Positions 53,091-61,855 of a stretch of 64,000 bases of DNA are shown here, in pieces. The first letter of the stretch is position 1. Every line of letters begins with the position of its first letter. The notes below the pieces were generated by a model. That model ran no database searches. It worked only from the letters and a program-made list of their open reading frames with translations, and was not told the DNA's origin. The stretch lies in contig JAIXWF010000013.1 in assembly GCA_027482185.1 (NCBI GenBank), positions 1,488,001-1,552,000 of the forward strand. The letters are read 5' to 3'. A program made the position numbers and the translations under genes. This DNA is from Opitutaceae bacterium. GTDB taxonomy: Bacteria > Verrucomicrobiota > Verrucomicrobiia > Opitutales > Opitutaceae.

Positions 53091-53612
53091 TCAGGCGGCG
53101 AGCGAGAGTTTCTCGTTCGCTTCCGGGGTCTTCATCGTGATCGAGCCGGTGCCCACATCGAGGTGGACGGTGCGGTTGATCGTGCCGCCGAGGGCGGAGT
53201 GGCGCGGGAAGAGCCGCGACCGCGCCAGAATATCGGTGGTCGCGCGGATGTTGCGCTCGCCGATCTTGAAGTTGTCGTTGCCGCACAGCACGGAAGCGCC
53301 GCCGGCGAGAAAGATGCGGAGCCGGTTCGGATCCGCCTTCAGGCCGACGAGGGCCTTGAGGAGCATCGGGATGCCGGTATCGGCGAACATCGCCGGCTGC
53401 GTCGTCGCCTTGCCGGGCGAGATGGTCGAGTCGGGGAGCATCAGGTGCAACAACCCGCCCGTCTTCACGAGCGGATCGTACGCGACGACGGCGATGCAGG
53501 AACCGAGCGCATAGGTGCTCAGGGTGATCGACGTGTTGTTCGAGACGCTCATGTCGCCGACGCCGATGACAACGCGCTGCGCAAAGAGTGCGCCGATGGT
53601 GGGGGAAGCCAT
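53091..53612 (-). CDS. cheD: Chemoreceptor glutamine deamidase CheD
   Basis: A 173-residue CheD, which deamidates Gln residues of chemoreceptors and, in some species, binds CheC. The catalytic set is complete with family spacing: Cys39 in YALGSCIAVV, His56 in GGLLHLMLP and Thr33 six residues before the Cys. The later FLAGGASVLCG loop and RRISL-type end region also fit. It is separated from the response-regulator gene upstream on the same strand by 182 bp. It converges with the sugar dehydrogenase gene, 25 bp away. No clear ribosome-binding site precedes it. Confidence 0.92.
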   Translation of the reverse strand: MASPTIGALFAQRVVIGVGDMSVSNNTSITLSTYALGSCIAVVAYDPLVKTGGLLHLMLPDSTISPGKATTQPAMFADTGIPMLLKALVGLKADPNRLRIFLAGGASVLCGNDNFKIGERNIRATTDILARSRLFPRHSALGGTINRTVHLDVGTGSITMKTPEANEKLSLAA

Positions 53613-53794
53613 GACGGATCAGGAGCCGGCGGGTTGCCCGAAGGCCGCGAGGGCGCGCAGGAAATGGGGAAGCGGGGCGTTGGAGCGGCGTTTCACAGGC
53701 ATGAAGTATTGAACGACTCAGGCTCGGTCTTCTTGAGCGGATGGCGGATTATTTGCCGTTATGCCGGGGCGGTTCGGCCGGGCGATGCGTAGAT

Positions 53795-55114
53795 CTACAG
53801 GTACACCAGCAGCCGCTGGTTGATCGGGGTGACTTGGTTGTGGCTGCGGATCTTCGCGATCGTGCCGGGGCTGAGCGCCTGGCCTTCGCCGATCAGAAGC
53901 AGGCCGTGCGGACTGTAGATGCCGTTGGCCAGGACCATGCCCGGCTCGAGTTCGTGCAGCATGATTTCGCGCACCTGCTTCGGGAGCTGCACCAGATTGC
54001 TCACCTTCAGGAAAAGCCGGACCGCCTCGGGGTCGTAGTCGCTGCCGGAACGGGCCAGGATCGCGTCGATCGCGGCCGTCTTGGCGAGCCCGGACTCGAG
54101 GAAACCCACCGCGACCGCGAGGCAGCGCGCGGGCCACGGGATGGCTTCGCCGGCAAGGCCGTCGGGGTAGCCGCGGCCGTCGTAGCGCTCATGGTGCGTC
54201 CGGATCACTTCGCCGACGTCCGCCCGCGAATCGACGAGGGCGGCGAGGGTCTGGCCGTAGATCGGATGGTTGAGAATCATCCCGCGCTCGCGCTCGGTGA
54301 GCTGGTCGGGCTTGGTCCGGTAGGCGCGCATCACTTCGCGCGGCATGCCGATGAGACCGAGGTCGCAAAGCCAAGCCGCGGTGCGCAGGGCGTGGCGCTC
54401 GCTGTCGGTGAACTTGTCGGTCGCCGCCATCTGCGTCGCGAACTCGACGAGGGCCTTGGCCTGGCCGCCGAGGATCGGGTCGTAGGTGGTGAGGATGCGG
54501 CGGCACAGCTCGAGGGAATTCTCGTAGCTCGCGGCGAGCTCGCGGTTGGCGGCGTCGAGGCGGAGCTTCTGCTGCTCGAGATCCTTGACCTTCGCCTCGA
54601 GCGCGACGTTCGCCTCGCTCAGGCGGTTGTTGAGATTCTGCGTTTCCGCCTGGAGGGCCTCGTTGTGCGTGACGAGTTCGTGCCGCTGCACGGCGTTGCG
54701 CACGGTCGCCACGAGTTCCTCGCGCAGCCACGGTTTGGCCACGAAGCGGAAAATTTCACCCTTGTTGATCGCGTCGACGATGGTCGGCAGCGCCAGCACG
54801 GCGGTGATCAAAATGCGCGACGCGTAGGGCCGGAGGCGGCGGCTCTCGATCAGAAAATCGAGTCCCATCATTTCGGGCATCCGCTGGTCGGAAATGATCA
54901 CCGCGAAATCGCGCTCCTGCAGGATCGCGAGGGCCTTGAGGGGGCTGGTGCACGCGACGACGTGGAAGCCCTCGCGCTCGAGCGTGAACTTGAGCGCGGT
55001 CAGCACCACGGGTTCGTCGTCGACGATGAGGATCGTCGACAGATCGGCGGTCGGGCCCGCGGGAGACGGGGCCGCCAGCTCGGCCGGCTGCGGCACGGAC
55101 GGGAAAGGGGTCAT
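53795..55114 (-). CDS. Response regulator with degenerate HD-GYP output domain
   Basis: A 439-residue protein. The receiver domain (about 25-145) has the acidic pair in VDDEP, phospho-acceptor Asp76 (IISDQRMPEM), Thr103 and the Lys of AKPW. A coiled-coil linker (about 145-200) leads to an HD-GYP-like domain: THHERYDGRGYPDG (306-319) is well kept, but the HD pair with its Lys reads CDLGL (250-254) in place of HDIGK, and the later metal Asp is also replaced. It is therefore unlikely to hydrolyse c-di-GMP; it may bind it or a partner. It overlaps cheB by 4 bp, so it is co-translated with it. Confidence 0.88.
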   Translation of the reverse strand: MTPFPSVPQPAELAAPSPAGPTADLSTILIVDDEPVVLTALKFTLEREGFHVVACTSPLKALAILQERDFAVIISDQRMPEMMGLDFLIESRRLRPYASRILITAVLALPTIVDAINKGEIFRFVAKPWLREELVATVRNAVQRHELVTHNEALQAETQNLNNRLSEANVALEAKVKDLEQQKLRLDAANRELAASYENSLELCRRILTTYDPILGGQAKALVEFATQMAATDKFTDSERHALRTAAWLCDLGLIGMPREVMRAYRTKPDQLTERERGMILNHPIYGQTLAALVDSRADVGEVIRTHHERYDGRGYPDGLAGEAIPWPARCLAVAVGFLESGLAKTAAIDAILARSGSDYDPEAVRLFLKVSNLVQLPKQVREIMLHELEPGMVLANGIYSPHGLLLIGEGQALSPGTIAKIRSHNQVTPINQRLLVYL

Positions 55115-56277
55115 GACGAGGCGGAGGCGAGCGACGCCGGTCCGGCGGCAAGTTGGCCCGCGCAATGGCGCGAGATGTGGTCGGCCACAAGGTCGAGCCG
55201 GAGCTGGCGCTGCGAGGCGCCGCACTCCCAGGCGACTTTCGGCATGCCGTACACGACGCTGCTGGCTTCGTCCTGCGAGAACGTCGCGGCGCCGCGTTCC
55301 CGGAGGCGCAGCAGGCCTTCCGCGCCGTCGCGGCCCATGCCGGTAAGCACGCCGGCGATGACATGCGGCGCGATCGAGGGATCGGCGGCGGACTTGAACA
55401 GCAGGTCGACGGCGGGGCGCTGGTGCCACACGGCGGGACCGGTGGTGACGCGGACGCGGTAGTGGTCGGTCTGCCACTGCACCATCAGGTGAAAGTTGCC
55501 CGGGGCGACGAGCGCGAGACCGGGTTGCAGGCGGTCGCCGTCGACCGCTTCGCGGACTTCGAACTGGCAAAGGTCGTTGAGCCGGTCGGCGAACGTGCGC
55601 GAAAACACCGGCGGGATGTGCTGCACGATGGCGATCGGCGGGAGATTCCCGGGCAAATTGGTCAGAACCTCGCGCAGGGCTTCGGTGCCGCCCGTCGAGG
55701 CCCCGAGGAGAATGAGATCCCGCGGCGAGCCGCCGCGGCGCACGGGCACGGGCCGCGCGGCCGGGCGCGGGGCGGCCGGTTTGGGCGCGGGGGCGGCGGA
55801 GGGGCGGCCCATGCGGGCGCCGGCCGAAGCCTTGATGCGCGCGATGAGCTGCGGCCCGAGGTCGCCGAAAGAGTAGGGGCCGCCCGGCTTCGCCAGCACG
55901 TCGAACGCCCCGAGCCGCAGGGCTTCGAGGGCGTAGTCGGATCCGCGCTGCGTGAGCGAGCTCATGATGATCACCGGCAGCGGGCGCTGCGCCATCAGGA
56001 TCTTCAGAAACGTGAGACCGTCCATGCGCGGCATTTCGAGATCGAGCGTCAGGACGTCGGGATTCAGGGCCTGGATCTTGTCCTTGGCGGCGTACGGATC
56101 CACGGCGGTACCGACGACCTCGATCTCCGGATCGCCCTTCAGCGCATCGCTCACGAGTTTCCGCACCACGGCGGAATCGTCGACGATCAGGACACGGATG
56201 GGGCGGTTGCTCATGCGAGTCGGGGAGGATGCAGCCTGGCCGGTAGTCCGCGCGGGCTGGACCGGGACGGGATTCAT
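55111..56277 (-). CDS. cheB: Chemotaxis response regulator / protein-glutamate methylesterase CheB
   Basis: A 388-residue CheB that removes methyl groups from chemoreceptors. The receiver domain (about 28-150) has phospho-acceptor Asp79 in LTLDLEMPRMDG. A Pro/Ala/Arg-rich linker (155-183) leads to the methylesterase domain with catalytic Ser194 (LGASTGGTEAL), His220 (VQHIPP) and Asp317 (TGMGRDG). The start is the ATG at 56277, although Met22 (MSNRPIRVLIV) is closer to the conserved region. It lies 3 bp behind cheR and overlaps the response-regulator gene by 4 bp. Confidence 0.95.
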   Translation of the reverse strand: MNPVPVQPARTTGQAASSPTRMSNRPIRVLIVDDSAVVRKLVSDALKGDPEIEVVGTAVDPYAAKDKIQALNPDVLTLDLEMPRMDGLTFLKILMAQRPLPVIIMSSLTQRGSDYALEALRLGAFDVLAKPGGPYSFGDLGPQLIARIKASAGARMGRPSAAPAPKPAAPRPAARPVPVRRGGSPRDLILLGASTGGTEALREVLTNLPGNLPPIAIVQHIPPVFSRTFADRLNDLCQFEVREAVDGDRLQPGLALVAPGNFHLMVQWQTDHYRVRVTTGPAVWHQRPAVDLLFKSAADPSIAPHVIAGVLTGMGRDGAEGLLRLRERGAATFSQDEASSVVYGMPKVAWECGASQRQLRLDLVADHISRHCAGQLAAGPASLASASS

Positions 56278-56280
56278 GGC

Positions 56281-57102
56281 TCAGGAGCCGAAGGGTTTCT
56301 GGTAGATCGCCGGACGGACGACCCGCAGCCCATGCGTGAGATGCGTGAGGCTTTCCGAGTGGCCGACGAAAAGGTAGCCGCCCGGCACGAGCCGGCGCGC
56401 GAGCCGGTTGACCAGTTCCTCCTGGGTCGGACGGTCGAAGTAGATCATCACATTCCGGCAGAAGATCACTTGGAACGGCTCGTTGAACGGCGGTTCTCCC
56501 TCGAGGAGATTGAGGTGGTGGAACGACACGCGCTCGCGCAGCGCCGCCTTCACGCGGTGGTTGCCTTCCTGCGGCCCGAACCCGCGCTGGAAATAGTTGC
56601 GGATCGTGTCGGGCGGCAACCGGCGGACGGTTTCATCCGAATAAATGCCGGCCGCCGCTTTCGCGAGAATGCGGTGCGAGATGTCCGTCGCCTCGATTTG
56701 CCAGGGCCAGGACGGCAGGCAACCGGCCAGCGTCATGGCGATCGAGTAGGGCTCCTCGCCCGAAGAGCAGGCGGCGCTCCAGACGCGGAACTTCGGCCAA
56801 CGCTCGGCGCGCGCGCGTTCCTGCATCTCGGGCACCGCCTTGTCGCGGAGAAAATCGAAGTGCGCGATTTCGCGGAAGAAGAACGTATGGTTCGTCGAGA
56901 TCGCGTCGATCAGGTGCCCCAGTTCCTGGTCGGCTCCCGGCGCCTGCAGCAGGCGGCAGTAGTCGCCCAGGGTGGGCGTATTGGTCGCACGGAGACGTTT
57001 GCCGAGGCGGGCCGAAACCAATTGGCGCTTGTCGGGGCCAAGATTGATGCGGCTGCGTTCGTAGACGAGGTTCCGGATGAAATCGAACTCGCTGTCCCTC
57101 AT
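56281..57102 (-). CDS. cheR: Chemotaxis protein methyltransferase CheR
   Basis: A 273-residue SAM-dependent methyltransferase for chemoreceptor glutamates. A helical N-terminal domain (1-70) precedes TNHTFFFRE (70-78). The SAM-binding motif is WSAACSSGEEPYS (108-120). FCRNVMIYF and LFVGHSESL complete the catalytic domain. It heads the minus-strand cheR-cheB-response-regulator operon. A GCCGATGT sequence just upstream looks like a sigma-28 -10 element, and a near-perfect palindrome GGGTaAATTaACCC (57103-57116) touches the start codon. Confidence 0.95.
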   Translation of the reverse strand: MRDSEFDFIRNLVYERSRINLGPDKRQLVSARLGKRLRATNTPTLGDYCRLLQAPGADQELGHLIDAISTNHTFFFREIAHFDFLRDKAVPEMQERARAERWPKFRVWSAACSSGEEPYSIAMTLAGCLPSWPWQIEATDISHRILAKAAAGIYSDETVRRLPPDTIRNYFQRGFGPQEGNHRVKAALRERVSFHHLNLLEGEPPFNEPFQVIFCRNVMIYFDRPTQEELVNRLARRLVPGGYLFVGHSESLTHLTHGLRVVRPAIYQKPFGS

Positions 57103-57119
57103 GGGTAAATTAACCCCTT

Positions 57120-57146
57120 ACATCGGCGCCCGGGCCGCGAAATGAA
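57120..57146 (-). promoter_or_regulatory. Possible sigma-28 (FliA)-like promoter of cheR
   Basis: On the minus strand GCCGATGT (57127-57120) matches the FliA -10 GCCGATAA at six of eight bases. The -35 tetramer at the correct 15-bp spacing is TTCA, compared with TAAA. The start of transcription would be about 10 nt before the cheR ATG. This is weaker than the cheA site. Confidence 0.4.
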
Positions 57147-57307
57147 GCCGCCGCGCGGCGTTTTTCGCGAAATTGTCGCCGCTGCCTCCGGCCGCCTCGG
57201 CAATTTTTGCCCCGCCGGCGCCGCGGATTCGGCCGGCGACGGAGCATGGATCCGGGGTAAACTATATCACGCTGACAGGGCGTTGGTTGCGGGGCCATCG
57301 GCAACCG

Positions 57308-57323
57308 TGGCACCGGCTTTGCT
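57308..57323 (+). promoter_or_regulatory. Sigma-54 (-24/-12) promoter of the flagellar operon
   Basis: TGGCAC-CGGCT-TTGCT is an exact match to the sigma-54 consensus TGGCAC-N5-TTGC(A/T), with GG and GC 10 bp apart. It is the only such site I found ahead of the flagellar genes. With the C of GC at -12, transcription should start at about 57334, one base before the flgB ATG. It would need an NtrC/FlrC-type activator, which is not encoded in the window. Confidence 0.85.
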
Positions 57324-57334
57324 AAACCGAAGCC

Positions 57335-57721
57335 ATGATCGATCCCATCTTCCAAACCGACAACTACCAGTTGGCGCGGAAGCTTCTGGACGCATCGGCC
57401 CTGCGCCACGAAGCCATCGCGACCAACATCGCGAACGCCGAAACCCCGGGCTTCCGCCGGCTCGACATCGCGCCGGACTTCGCCGTGCAGCTCAAGTCCC
57501 GCGTCGAGGCCGGCAACTTCGGCCGCAATTCCGACACGATCCGCCCGGCCCTGTCCGAGGACCAGACCGCCCGCAGCGTCCGGCCCGACGGCAACACCGT
57601 CGAGATCGAGCGCGAGATGCTCGTCATGAACCGCAACGTCGTGGAGCACGATTTCCTCACCGAGATCGTCTCCCGCAACATCAAGCAGCTGAAGATGGCG
57701 ATCACCGGCCGCCAAGTCTGA
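57335..57721 (+). CDS. flgB: Flagellar basal-body rod protein FlgB
   Basis: A 128-residue proximal-rod protein exported by the flagellar type III system. LRHEAIATNIANAETPGFRR is the rod-family N-terminal signature; the C-terminal helix VEIEREMLVMNRNVVEHDF is also conserved. The ATG at 57335 is the natural start because the family begins two or three residues ahead of FQTDNY. It is the first gene of a flagellar operon that continues to the window end. The sigma-54 site directly upstream leaves almost no 5' leader. Confidence 0.94.
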   Translation: MIDPIFQTDNYQLARKLLDASALRHEAIATNIANAETPGFRRLDIAPDFAVQLKSRVEAGNFGRNSDTIRPALSEDQTARSVRPDGNTVEIEREMLVMNRNVVEHDFLTEIVSRNIKQLKMAITGRQV

Positions 57722-57745
57722 GTCGCCCGCTGACCCTTTTCCAAC

Positions 57746-58162
57746 GTGAACCTCATCTCCGGCATCGACGTTTCCGCGGGCGCCCTCAACGCGCAGAAGA
57801 CGCGCCTCGATATCGTCGCCCAGAACATCGCCAACGCCCAGACGACGCGGACGCCGTCCGGCGCCCCCTACCAGCGCCAGGTCGTTTCTTTCGAATCCGA
57901 GCTGCTCAAGCGCTCCACCGGCGGCGCTTCGCTCCAGACCGTGCGCATCGGCTCCATCTCCACCGACCGGACGCCGGGCCAGCAGGTCTACAATCCGCAG
58001 CATCCGGATGCCGGGCCCGACGGCACCGTTGTCATGCCGAACGTGAATCTCTCCTACGAGATGGTCGACCTCATCACCGCCTCCCGCGCCTACGAGGCCA
58101 ACCTCTCGGTCGTGAAGAATGCCCGCCAGATGGCCCTCAAGGCCCTCGAGATCGGCAAGTAA
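57746..58162 (+). CDS. flgC: Flagellar basal-body rod protein FlgC
   Basis: A 138-residue proximal-rod protein. ISGIDVSAGALNAQKTRLDI and AQNIANAQTTRTPSG match the FlgC N-terminus, and the C-terminal VDLITASRAYEANLSVVKN is the axial-protein signature. It starts with GTG 24 bp after flgB and lies 15 bp before fliE, with no gap for another promoter. Confidence 0.94.
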   Translation: MNLISGIDVSAGALNAQKTRLDIVAQNIANAQTTRTPSGAPYQRQVVSFESELLKRSTGGASLQTVRIGSISTDRTPGQQVYNPQHPDAGPDGTVVMPNVNLSYEMVDLITASRAYEANLSVVKNARQMALKALEIGK

Positions 58163-58177
58163 TCCCCGTTTCCCGCC

Positions 58178-58516
58178 ATGCTCTCCATCGGATCCGTCAA
58201 CCCGCTCGCCGCCTCCGCCCTCCAGCGCATCGAGGCGCCGCTGCCGAAGGTCGGCCTCGGCCAAGGCATCCCGATCCCGTCGGGCGCGCAGCCGACCCAG
58301 GGCTTCGGCAACCTGCTCGACGGTCTCGTCGCCACCGTCGACGGCAAGCAGCAGGCCGCCCAGGCGGCCACGCGCAAGGTGCTGCTCGGCGAGTCCGACC
58401 AGCTCCACCAGAGCGTAATCGCGATGCAGGAAGCTTCCGTCGCCTTCACCATGATGGTCGAGGTCCGCAACAAGCTCGTGGAATCATACCAGGAGCTGAT
58501 GCGCATGCAGGTGTGA
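58178..58516 (+). CDS. fliE: Flagellar hook-basal body complex protein FliE
   Basis: A 112-residue adaptor that joins the MS ring to the rod. FGNLLDGLVATVDGKQQAA and the C-terminal MMVEVRNKLVESYQELMRMQ are the conserved FliE helices. The length is normal. It lies 15 bp after flgC and 85 bp before fliF. Confidence 0.93.
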   Translation: MLSIGSVNPLAASALQRIEAPLPKVGLGQGIPIPSGAQPTQGFGNLLDGLVATVDGKQQAAQAATRKVLLGESDQLHQSVIAMQEASVAFTMMVEVRNKLVESYQELMRMQV

Positions 58517-58601
58517 GTTCCCGTTCCCGCCCTGTGTATCCGTTTTCCGAATCCCTTTCCGCCACCCGCCGCCCTGATCGCGCCGCCCGGCCGCCCGCCT
58601 G

Positions 58602-60239
58602 ATGAAGAACTTCACCCAATCCCTGCTCGAACTCTGGAAACAGCTTGGTCTCAACCAACGCGTTTCCCTCATCGTCGCCGCCGTCGCGGTCGGCGGCGGG
58701 CTCTTCGGCGTCGTGCTCTGGTCCCAGCGCCCGGACTACCAGTTGCTCTACGCCCGCATGGGCGAGAAGGACGCCGCCGCCGTCATCAGCCACCTGCAGA
58801 CGCAGAACATCCCGCACCAGCTCACGGCCGGCGGCAGCGCCGTCATGGTTCCGAGCAAGCTCGTCCACAAGCTCCGCATGGACCTCGCCGGCAAGGGCAT
58901 CCCGAGCGGCGACGGCGTCGGTTTCGAAATCTTCGACAAGGGCCAATTCGGTCTCTCCGACTTCGTCCAGCGCACCAACTATCTCCGCGCCGTGCAGGGC
59001 GAACTCGCCCGCACCATCATGCAGCTGCAGGGCGTCCGCGCCGCGCGCGTCATGATCGTGCAGCCGGAGAACCGGCTCCTGCTCACCGAACAGGGCGTCA
59101 AGTCCACGGCCTCCGTCTTCGTCGATGTCGGCGGCGGCCGGCTCGAACCCGATCAGGTCAACGCCATCCGCCACCTCGTCGCCAACGCCGTCCAGGGCCT
59201 TGCGCCCGACCAGGTCGCCGTCGTCGACAACCGCGGCCGCACGCTCTCCGAGGAACTCAAGCAGGACCCGATGCTCGGCTCCGCCTCCTCCCAGATGCGC
59301 TACCGCCAGCAGGTCGAGGACTACTATGCGAAGAAGGTGGAATCGATGCTCGCGACCGTCATCGGCCCCGGCAACGCCGTCGTCCGCGTGGCCGCGGAGA
59401 TCGAGACCGAGGCCATGACGCAGACCTCCGAGAAGTTCGATCCGGACGGGCAGGTCGTCCGTTCCCAGACTCAGACCGAGGACATCAACAACACGTCCGA
59501 AGCCCGCGCCGGCGGCGCCGCCAGCGGCGTCAGCGCCAACGTCCCCGAGAAGGCCGCCGCGGCTCCCGAGGCCGTCCGGCCCATCTCGACCTCCGAGCAG
59601 AACCGCAAGAACCGCACGACGCAGTACGAGATCAACCGCACGACGACGAACGTTACCCGCAATCCCGGCAGCGTGAAACAGCTCACGGCCGCGGTGTTCG
59701 TCACGCCCCGGCTTGCGCCGGCCGCAGCACCCGCCCCGGCCCAGCCGGGCCAGCCGGCCCCCGCGCCGGTCGCGCAGGTCCAGAAACGCACCGCCCAGGA
59801 ACTCGATGCGCTGCGCCAGGTCGTCGTCAACGCGCTCGGCATCAAGCCCGCGCCCGGCCAGACCCTCGAGTCCATCGTCTCGGTGCAGGAAACCGAGTTC
59901 CAGGCCCCGCTCGCCGGACTCAGCCCGCTCGATCCCGCGGCCGGCGGCCAGCCGGCCTGGCAGGCCTATGCCGAGGTCGCGAGCCGCTGGGCCGCCGTCG
60001 CCGGCGCCGCCCTCGTCCTCCTCGTCTTCTGGCGCATGCTGCAGAAGCAGAAGCCCGAGCCCGTGCCGATCGAGGTCCTGTCGCTCACGCCCGAAAGCGC
60101 CGCCCGCAACGCGCTCCAGACCGGCAACAACGTGACGCCCGAGATTCTCAACGAACTGATCAAGCAGAAGTCCGCCAACGTCAGTGTCGCGCTGCGCGAC
60201 TGGGTCGCCGCCGCCAACGCCCCCGCCGGCAAGAACTGA
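58602..60239 (+). CDS. fliF: Flagellar MS-ring protein FliF
   Basis: A 545-residue inner-membrane ring protein. Helices lie near residues 18-40 and 462-482, and the periplasmic ring-building part lies between them. Conserved marks are YQLLYARMGEKDAAAVI, GIPSGDGVGFEIFDKGQFG and RAARVMIVQPENR. The region about 290-360 is a variable linker, and the C-terminal cytoplasmic tail (about 485-545) should bind FliG. It lies 7 bp before fliG. Confidence 0.95.
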   Translation: MKNFTQSLLELWKQLGLNQRVSLIVAAVAVGGGLFGVVLWSQRPDYQLLYARMGEKDAAAVISHLQTQNIPHQLTAGGSAVMVPSKLVHKLRMDLAGKGIPSGDGVGFEIFDKGQFGLSDFVQRTNYLRAVQGELARTIMQLQGVRAARVMIVQPENRLLLTEQGVKSTASVFVDVGGGRLEPDQVNAIRHLVANAVQGLAPDQVAVVDNRGRTLSEELKQDPMLGSASSQMRYRQQVEDYYAKKVESMLATVIGPGNAVVRVAAEIETEAMTQTSEKFDPDGQVVRSQTQTEDINNTSEARAGGAASGVSANVPEKAAAAPEAVRPISTSEQNRKNRTTQYEINRTTTNVTRNPGSVKQLTAAVFVTPRLAPAAAPAPAQPGQPAPAPVAQVQKRTAQELDALRQVVVNALGIKPAPGQTLESIVSVQETEFQAPLAGLSPLDPAAGGQPAWQAYAEVASRWAAVAGAALVLLVFWRMLQKQKPEPVPIEVLSLTPESAARNALQTGNNVTPEILNELIKQKSANVSVALRDWVAAANAPAGKN

Positions 60240-60246
60240 GCCCGCC

Positions 60247-61266
60247 ATGCCCGACATCGACTACGCCAAGCTGGGCCGGCCGCAGAAGCTGGCCGTCTTC
60301 CTGATCATCATCGGCCCCGAGGCCGCGGCCGAGGTGCTGCGCCACTTCGACGACCAGGAAATCGAGCTCATCTGCCGCGAGATGTCGACGTTCACCATCA
60401 TCCCCGCCGACGTGCAGCGGCAGGCGATGGACGAGTTTTCCGGCCTGATCGTGAAAAGCGCCGGCTCCTCGCTCGGCGGCCTCGTGTACGCGCAGCGCAC
60501 GCTCGAGATCGCCAAAGGCGACTACAAGGCGTCCGCGATCATCGGCCGCGTCGGCCCGGTCGGGTCTTCCGTCGATGTCATCAAGGATATCGCCGAGATG
60601 GAAGGCCGGCAGATCTTCAATCTCGTGAAACACGAGCAGCCGCAGACGATCTCGTTTTTGCTGTCGTACCTCGACAGCGAGAAATCCGCCGAGGTCTTCT
60701 CTTTGCTCGGGCCCGATCTGCGCGAGGAAGTGATCGAACGCCTCGGCACCATCGAGAGCACGTCCCTCGACCTCGTTTCCAAAATCGCGCGCAGTCTCGG
60801 CAAGCACTACGACATCAAGGTCCGCCCCGCCTTCCACCGCTCCGGCGGCGTCCGCGCCGTCGCCGACCTGCTGAACAACCTCGACAAGGAAATGAGCAAG
60901 AACCTGCTCGCCCGCCTCGAGGAACGGAACGCCAACCTCAGCGCCGCGATCCGCAAGAAGCTGTTCAGCTTCGACGATCTCAACCGCCTGCAGCCGGCGG
61001 ATTTCCAGCGCGTCCTGCGCGAGGTCGATTCTTCGAACCTGGCGATCGCGATGAAGTCGGCCAGCGAGACGCTGCGCGACCGCATCTACGCCTCCATTTC
61101 CAAACGCGCCGCCGAAGCCCTCAAGGAGGAGCTCGAAATGCTCGGGCCGGTCCGCCTCAAGGACGTCGAGACCGCCCAGGATGCGATCATCCAGGTGGTC
61201 CGCCGCCTCGAGGAAGAGGGCCAGATCACGCTCGAAGCCGACGGCGAACAAAGCCTCGTCGCCTGA
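60247..61266 (+). CDS. fliG: Flagellar motor switch protein FliG
   Basis: A 339-residue C-ring protein that interacts with the stator and sets the direction of rotation. The N-terminal FliF-binding domain starts LGRPQKLAVFLIIIGPEAAA. The middle domain has KHEQPQTISFLLSYL (the EHPQ motif in variant form). The C-terminal domain carries the charged helix FSFDDLNRLQPADFQRVLRE. The ATG at 60247 is chosen from the family start, 7 bp after fliF, and it precedes fliH by 7 bp. Confidence 0.95.
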   Translation: MPDIDYAKLGRPQKLAVFLIIIGPEAAAEVLRHFDDQEIELICREMSTFTIIPADVQRQAMDEFSGLIVKSAGSSLGGLVYAQRTLEIAKGDYKASAIIGRVGPVGSSVDVIKDIAEMEGRQIFNLVKHEQPQTISFLLSYLDSEKSAEVFSLLGPDLREEVIERLGTIESTSLDLVSKIARSLGKHYDIKVRPAFHRSGGVRAVADLLNNLDKEMSKNLLARLEERNANLSAAIRKKLFSFDDLNRLQPADFQRVLREVDSSNLAIAMKSASETLRDRIYASISKRAAEALKEELEMLGPVRLKDVETAQDAIIQVVRRLEEEGQITLEADGEQSLVA

Positions 61267-61273
61267 ACCCGCC

Positions 61274-61855
61274 ATGGCCTACGCCAAACTCGTCGCCTTC
61301 GACCGTCCGCTCCAGGGAGTTTCCGTCCCGGGGCAGGGCGGCCGCTTCTGCACCGAGGCCGAACTCGCCGCCCGCGACGACGCCGCGTATCAGCGCGGGG
61401 TGGACGCCGCCCGCGCCCTGGCCGACCAGCAGATGGTCGAGTTCCGCGCCGACATCGAGGCGCTCGGCGACGGTGTCTTCAAGAAAGTGTCCGGGCTCGA
61501 GCCGCAGCTCGTCGCGCAGCTCCGCGAGGCGCTGCCCGGCCTCGCCCTCGACATTTCGCGCCGGCTCCTCGCCGGCTACGAGCCGCCCGCCGAGGTCGTT
61601 TCCCGCATCTGCGAGGAGGCCCTCGCCGAGATCTTCCCGGAACGCGACAACCTCGAGCTCACGGTCGCCCCGCGCGACGCCGCGCTCCTCGAGAAACTCA
61701 ATCCCGCCTGGCTCCGCCGCTATCCCGGCCTTCGCATCCGCGCCGAGGCCGCGCTTGCCCCGGGCGACTGCCAGGTCCGCAGCCGCTTCGGCCTCACCGA
61801 CGCGCGCATGGACACCAAGCTGAACGCCCTCCGGCACAGCCTCGCCCCGCAATGA
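61274..61855 (+). CDS. fliH: Flagellar export regulator FliH
   Basis: A 193-residue protein in the FliH position of the operon. The N-terminal part is short and charged, the middle is helical (AAYQRGVDAARALADQQMV), and the C-terminal domain (about 80-190) with ALDISRRLLAGYEPPAEVV and GDCQVRSRFGLTDARMD matches the FliH/HrpE/SctL family. It holds the ATPase FliI near the export gate and inhibits it. The stop overlaps the fliI start by 4 bp. Confidence 0.88.
   Translation: MAYAKLVAFDRPLQGVSVPGQGGRFCTEAELAARDDAAYQRGVDAARALADQQMVEFRADIEALGDGVFKKVSGLEPQLVAQLREALPGLALDISRRLLAGYEPPAEVVSRICEEALAEIFPERDNLELTVAPRDAALLEKLNPAWLRRYPGLRIRAEAALAPGDCQVRSRFGLTDARMDTKLNALRHSLAPQ

Noticed and set aside
53619-53702. 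A 27-codon frame (MPVKRRSNAPLPHF...) ending 6 bp before cheD on the minus strand
   Set aside because: It has no ribosome-binding site or recognisable product, and short frames like this are expected by chance; it could still be a leader peptide.
57147-57165. GCCGC-CGC-GCGGC followed by TTTTT as a terminator
   Set aside because: It lies between divergent cheR and flgB with no plus-strand gene upstream, and the stem is only 5 bp.
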